NCBI GenBank assembly: GCA_027592035.1
Contig: JAQCIK010000033.1
Coordinates: 1-15,744 of the forward strand
Direction: 5' to 3'
Length of the DNA stretch: 15,744 nt
DNA from: Casp-actino8 sp001510455
GTDB taxonomy: Bacteria > Actinomycetota > Acidimicrobiia > Acidimicrobiales > Ilumatobacteraceae
The first letter of the stretch is position 1, and each line of letters begins with the position of its first letter. The notes beneath the pieces were generated by a model. That model was not told the DNA's origin. It ran no database searches and saw only the letters and a program-made list of their open reading frames with translations. Positions 13,176-15,744 of this stretch are shown one piece after another. The translations under genes were made by a program, and so were the position numbers.

Positions 13176-14186
13176 TCAGGCCGAGATTCGAGCGGCGATG
13201 GCTCGGCCGATCTCGGTGGTCGAACCCGACACCGGCTCGGCACAGGCGGTTCGAATTCGCTCCGCAGCCGCCGATTCACCGAGAAAATCGAGCATGAGAG
13301 CGGCCGACAGAATCGCAGCCGTGGGATTGGCCTTTCCGGTTCCGACGATGTCGGGAGCCGAACCGTGCACCGGTTCGAACATGCTCGGACCAGTTCGGGC
13401 CGGATTGAGGTTGGCCGATGACGCGAGGCCGATACCGCCCGATACCGCACCACCCAGATCGGTGAGGATGTCACCGAACAAGTTGTCGGTGACGATCACG
13501 TCGTAACGATGCGGGTCCTGAACGAAGTAGATGCACGCAGCATCGACGTGGTTGTAGGCCGTGCCGACACTCGGATATTCGGCGGCGACCTCCTGGAAGG
13601 TCCGCTCCCAGAGATTGCCGGCGAACGTGAGGACGTTGGTCTTGTGAACGAGAGTGACGTGTTTGTGCTCACGGGTGGTGGCCAGTTCGAAGGCGTAGCG
13701 AATACAGCGCTCCACACCCATGCGAGTGTTCACACTTCCTTGTGTCGCGACTTCGTGCGGCGTGCCACGTCGCAGAACGCCTCCCTCTCCGACGTAGGGA
13801 CCTTCGGTGTTCTCGCGGATCACCACGAAGTCATGAGGAGTCGAGTGGCCAGGAGCAGTGCCGACGAACGGCCGCTGGTTCACGTACAGATCGAGTTCGA
13901 ACCTCATCTTCAGCAGAAGACCGCGCTCGATCACACCCGGAGGAACATCGGGAGTCCCGACGGCACCGAGCAGGATCGCATCGAACTCACGCAGACCGTC
14001 CAGAGTTTCGTCCGACAAGATCTCACCGTCGCGCAGATACCGAGCGCCTCCGAGATCGAAGTCGGTGGTTTCCACGTCGACTCCCGCGGCGCGAACGACG
14101 TCGAGAGCGACCGTCGTCACCTCGGGTCCGATGCCGTCACCACCGATCACTGCGACCTTGTGTGTCTTTGATCCTGAGCGTGTCAC
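13176..14186 (-). CDS. leuB: 3-isopropylmalate dehydrogenase
   Basis: A 336-residue beta-decarboxylating dehydrogenase. It oxidises 3-isopropylmalate in leucine synthesis and, in citramalate-using bacteria, 3-methylmalate to 2-oxobutyrate. Seen: VAVIGGDGIGPEV (11-23), MRFELDLYVNQRP (94-106), RENTEGPYVGEGG (124-136), VHKTNVL with Lys182, and Asp215, Asp239 and Asp243 in the metal-binding parts (VTDNLFGDILTDLGG). The pattern closely resembles actinobacterial LeuB. The GTG at 14186 starts nine residues before the Rossmann strand and follows TACGCT by eight bases. An ATG at 14213 adds nine residues without a ribosome site, and in-frame codons to 14702 merely cross greA. With cimA nearby, it could serve both the Leu and Ile routes. 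Confidence 0.94.
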   Translation of the reverse strand: MTRSGSKTHKVAVIGGDGIGPEVTTVALDVVRAAGVDVETTDFDLGGARYLRDGEILSDETLDGLREFDAILLGAVGTPDVPPGVIERGLLLKMRFELDLYVNQRPFVGTAPGHSTPHDFVVIRENTEGPYVGEGGVLRRGTPHEVATQGSVNTRMGVERCIRYAFELATTREHKHVTLVHKTNVLTFAGNLWERTFQEVAAEYPSVGTAYNHVDAACIYFVQDPHRYDVIVTDNLFGDILTDLGGAVSGGIGLASSANLNPARTGPSMFEPVHGSAPDIVGTGKANPTAAILSAALMLDFLGESAAAERIRTACAEPVSGSTTEIGRAIAARISA

Positions 14187-14257
14187 GGGTCCCCAGCGTA
14201 GAGCGAAGCCCATGACATTCGTCGGGTTCCGCCATCTCGGCCTACCGGAACCACCGT

Positions 14258-14263
14258 TACCCT
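14258..14263 (+). promoter_or_regulatory. candidate -10 box of greA
   Basis: TACCCT lies seven bases before the greA ATG, so the transcript would start at or one base before the start codon. There is no purine-rich ribosome site in between. No good -35 is visible at 16-18 bases. Confidence 0.4.
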
Positions 14264-14270
14264 GTGTGAC

Positions 14271-14741
14271 ATGGCCAAGGTCCATCACCTCACACGAACG
14301 GCACTCGAGCGACTTCAGGCCGAACATGCCGACCTCACCACGCGTGGACGGATCGAAGTCGCCGAGAAGATCGAGCGGGCGCGCGAGCTCGGAGATCTCT
14401 CCGAGAACGGTGATTATCACGCCGCCAAGGACGAGCAAGGCCACATGGAAGGCCGCATCCGACATCTCGAATCGATTCTCGAGAACCACGAGATCGTCGA
14501 GGCCGACGACGGTGACGTGGTCGGCCCAGGAAAGCTCGTCACGCTGTCGATCGACGGCGACGAACCCGAGACCTACTACCTGGGCTCCCACGAAGAGCAG
14601 TACGAGGGAGCAGCCACGATGACTCCGGAGTCGGCACTCGGTAAGGCGATCACCGGCAAGGCTGTGAACGAGACGTGCTCGTACACGACACCCAATGGAC
14701 ACGAACTCTCGGTGGTCGTCATCAGTGTCGAACTCCCCTGA
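14271..14741 (+). CDS. greA: transcription elongation factor GreA
   Basis: A 156-residue GreA, which enters the secondary channel of RNA polymerase and stimulates cleavage of backtracked RNA. The N-terminal coiled coil (about 8-75) carries the acidic tip ARELGDLSENGDYHAAKDEQ with Asp42 and Glu45, equivalent to the catalytic pair of E. coli GreA. The rest forms the FKBP-like domain ending in SYTTPNGHELSVVVISVEL. Length is normal. The ATG at 14271 has no ribosome site but follows TACCCT by seven bases, consistent with leaderless translation. It is divergent from leuB and followed 18 bases later by an alpha/beta hydrolase on the same strand. Confidence 0.96.
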   Translation: MAKVHHLTRTALERLQAEHADLTTRGRIEVAEKIERARELGDLSENGDYHAAKDEQGHMEGRIRHLESILENHEIVEADDGDVVGPGKLVTLSIDGDEPETYYLGSHEEQYEGAATMTPESALGKAITGKAVNETCSYTTPNGHELSVVVISVELP

Positions 14742-14759
14742 TCAGGTGGTACCCGTACC

Positions 14760-15641
14760 GTGAGCAACGATCACGCCATCCCTCCGTTGCCACCCGGCCG
14801 CACCGTCGACCTTCCCGGTCGAGGAACGACGTTCGTTCGCGAGTTGCCGGCTCCGACCCCGGACGCACCCACCGTTCTTCTCCTGCACGGATGGACGGCC
14901 ACGGCCGACCTCAACTGGTTCGGTGTGTACGAGACTCTCGGGCGTCACTTCCGCGTGGTCGCCATGGACCACCGCGGCCACGGTCTCGGGATCCGCTCGC
15001 GTAAGCCCTTCCGGCTGGCCGACTGCGCCGATGACGCCGCCTGCCTGGTCGATCGACTCGGACTCGGTTCGGTGATTCCGATCGGCTACTCGATGGGTGG
15101 GCCCATCGCCCTGCTCATGTGGCGTCGGCATCGTCCCATCGTCGACGGACTCGTCCTGTGCGCAACAGCGGGCAGCTTCTCGCACAGCCGGGCCGAGCGC
15201 ATGAGTTTCCTCGGTCTCACCGGACTCGGTGCACTGGCCCGGCTCACCCCCGAGAGCACCAAGGAATGGCTCACTGAGCGGGTGTTCCTGCGCCGCAAGG
15301 CCGCCAAGTGGGGGCCGTGGGCGATGAGCCAGGTCGAGCTCCACGACTGGCGCATGGTGCTCGAAGCCGGGCACGCGATCGGTTCGTTCTCGGCCGGTGA
15401 CTGGCTGCACGAGATCGACGTTCCCACCTCGCACGTCGTCACGCTCCGAGACCCGGTGATTCCGACGTATCGACAACTCGATCTCTTCACGCGCATCCCC
15501 GACGCCGAAGCGGTACGTATCGATGCCGAACACGATGCGATCGTCGCCCATTCCGACCGGATGGCCCGCTTCATCGTCGATGGAGTGCATTCCGTACGGC
15601 GACGTTCCGGCTCGGCCGATCAGCTGACCACCACCGCATGA
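14760..15641 (+). CDS. alpha/beta hydrolase
   Basis: A 293-residue cytoplasmic alpha/beta-hydrolase-fold protein. The oxyanion turn is LLHGWTAT (HGW at 43-45), the strand-4 motif MDHRGHG (69-75), and the nucleophile elbow GYSMGG gives Ser111. Asp231 (LRDPVIP) and His258 (DAEHDAIV) are the likely remaining triad members. Substrate cannot be inferred: esterases, lipases, haloperoxidase-like and hydrolytic pathway enzymes share this layout. The GTG at 14760 has AGGTGG about ten bases upstream; a small perfect dyad GGTAC-CC-GTACC (14748-14759) abuts the start. It is probably co-transcribed with greA and overlaps the next gene by ATGA, suggesting coupled translation. Confidence 0.88.
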   Translation: MSNDHAIPPLPPGRTVDLPGRGTTFVRELPAPTPDAPTVLLLHGWTATADLNWFGVYETLGRHFRVVAMDHRGHGLGIRSRKPFRLADCADDAACLVDRLGLGSVIPIGYSMGGPIALLMWRRHRPIVDGLVLCATAGSFSHSRAERMSFLGLTGLGALARLTPESTKEWLTERVFLRRKAAKWGPWAMSQVELHDWRMVLEAGHAIGSFSAGDWLHEIDVPTSHVVTLRDPVIPTYRQLDLFTRIPDAEAVRIDAEHDAIVAHSDRMARFIVDGVHSVRRRSGSADQLTTTA

Positions 15642-15744
15642 GATCCATTCGCCGTCTCCTCGTCGTGACGTTCGGAGCCGCTCTGATCGGACTCGGAGCG
15701 CGAACCTTCTTGCGCCGTGGTCGAACCGACACTCACGACACACC
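15638..15744 (+). CDS. start of a small membrane or secreted protein (cut by window end)
   Basis: An ATG overlapping the hydrolase stop codon (ATGA, 15638-15641) opens a frame that runs to the window end without a stop. The visible residues are MRSIRRLLVVTFGAALIGLG followed by ARTFLRRGRTDTHDT. The Arg-rich start and hydrophobic stretch suggest a single membrane anchor or signal peptide. The four-base overlap supports translational coupling to the hydrolase. Too little is visible to name a family. Confidence 0.6.
   Translation, partial: MRSIRRLLVVTFGAALIGLGARTFLRRGRTDTHDT

Noticed and set aside
14187..14702. Long N-terminal extension of leuB
   Set aside because: It is antisense to greA, has no dehydrogenase-like sequence, and the Rossmann start lies just after 14186.
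14742..15743. Minus-strand 333-codon open frame
   Set aside because: It is antisense to an alpha/beta hydrolase with a complete catalytic triad; composition is that of a shadow frame.
1..15744. Mobile elements, CRISPR arrays, prophage or defence genes
   Set aside because: No transposase, integrase, direct-repeat array or defence-type protein was seen; gene content and composition are uniform.

Overview
The window looks like chromosomal DNA from a GC-rich actinobacterium. Frequent GTG starts, probable leaderless mRNAs (TANNNT boxes 6-9 bases before start codons), a LeuB of the mycobacterial kind and DnaA-box-like sequences fit Actinobacteria. A marine or freshwater Acidimicrobiia-like lineage is my guess from gene style, not a proven placement. 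I see no phage, transposon, integrase or CRISPR; this is housekeeping and metabolic sequence.

Layout. 1-1900: tRNA-Glu(CUC), a Tat-exported PhoX/DUF839-type protein and tRNA-Gln(CUG), all on the minus strand. 1926-4046: a gltX-ydcF-like minus-strand pair. 4094-5187: a VIT/CCC1 metal transporter overlapping a Cys-rich DUF2237 protein by ATGA; it diverges from gltX across a symmetric promoter region. 5264-6475: a protein with two TetR DNA-binding modules, tail to tail with a long acyl-CoA dehydrogenase; the two share one CTAG for both stop codons. 8290-8808: an unrecognised small protein. 8841-10583: citramalate synthase (cimA) and its leader. 10596-11156: 560 bases without a convincing gene, holding a phased DnaA-box cluster and several hairpins. 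11157-12179: an agmatinase/arginase-family enzyme. 12201-14186: leuB and ilvE on the minus strand. 14271-15744: greA, an alpha/beta hydrolase and a gene cut by the window end.

How the parts fit. cimA, leuB and ilvE lie within about 5.4 kb and form parts of one route: CimA makes citramalate from pyruvate and acetyl-CoA, LeuB oxidises the isomerised product towards 2-oxobutyrate (as well as serving leucine synthesis), and IlvE does the final transamination. This is the threonine-independent route to isoleucine.

The strongest new observation is a 13-residue leader peptide upstream of cimA, MNVCTASTIIIIR, with a ribosome binding site, four consecutive Ile codons and a stop. It is followed by two perfect hairpins, the second being a classical intrinsic terminator with a U-rich tail. 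This reads as isoleucine-responsive transcription attenuation of citramalate synthase. Upstream of it lies a second unexplained element: six same-orientation DnaA-box-like 9-mers spaced 11, 11, 21, 20 and 12 bases apart, including one perfect TTATCCACA, next to an AT-rich patch. It could be a replication origin or a DnaA-binding control site.
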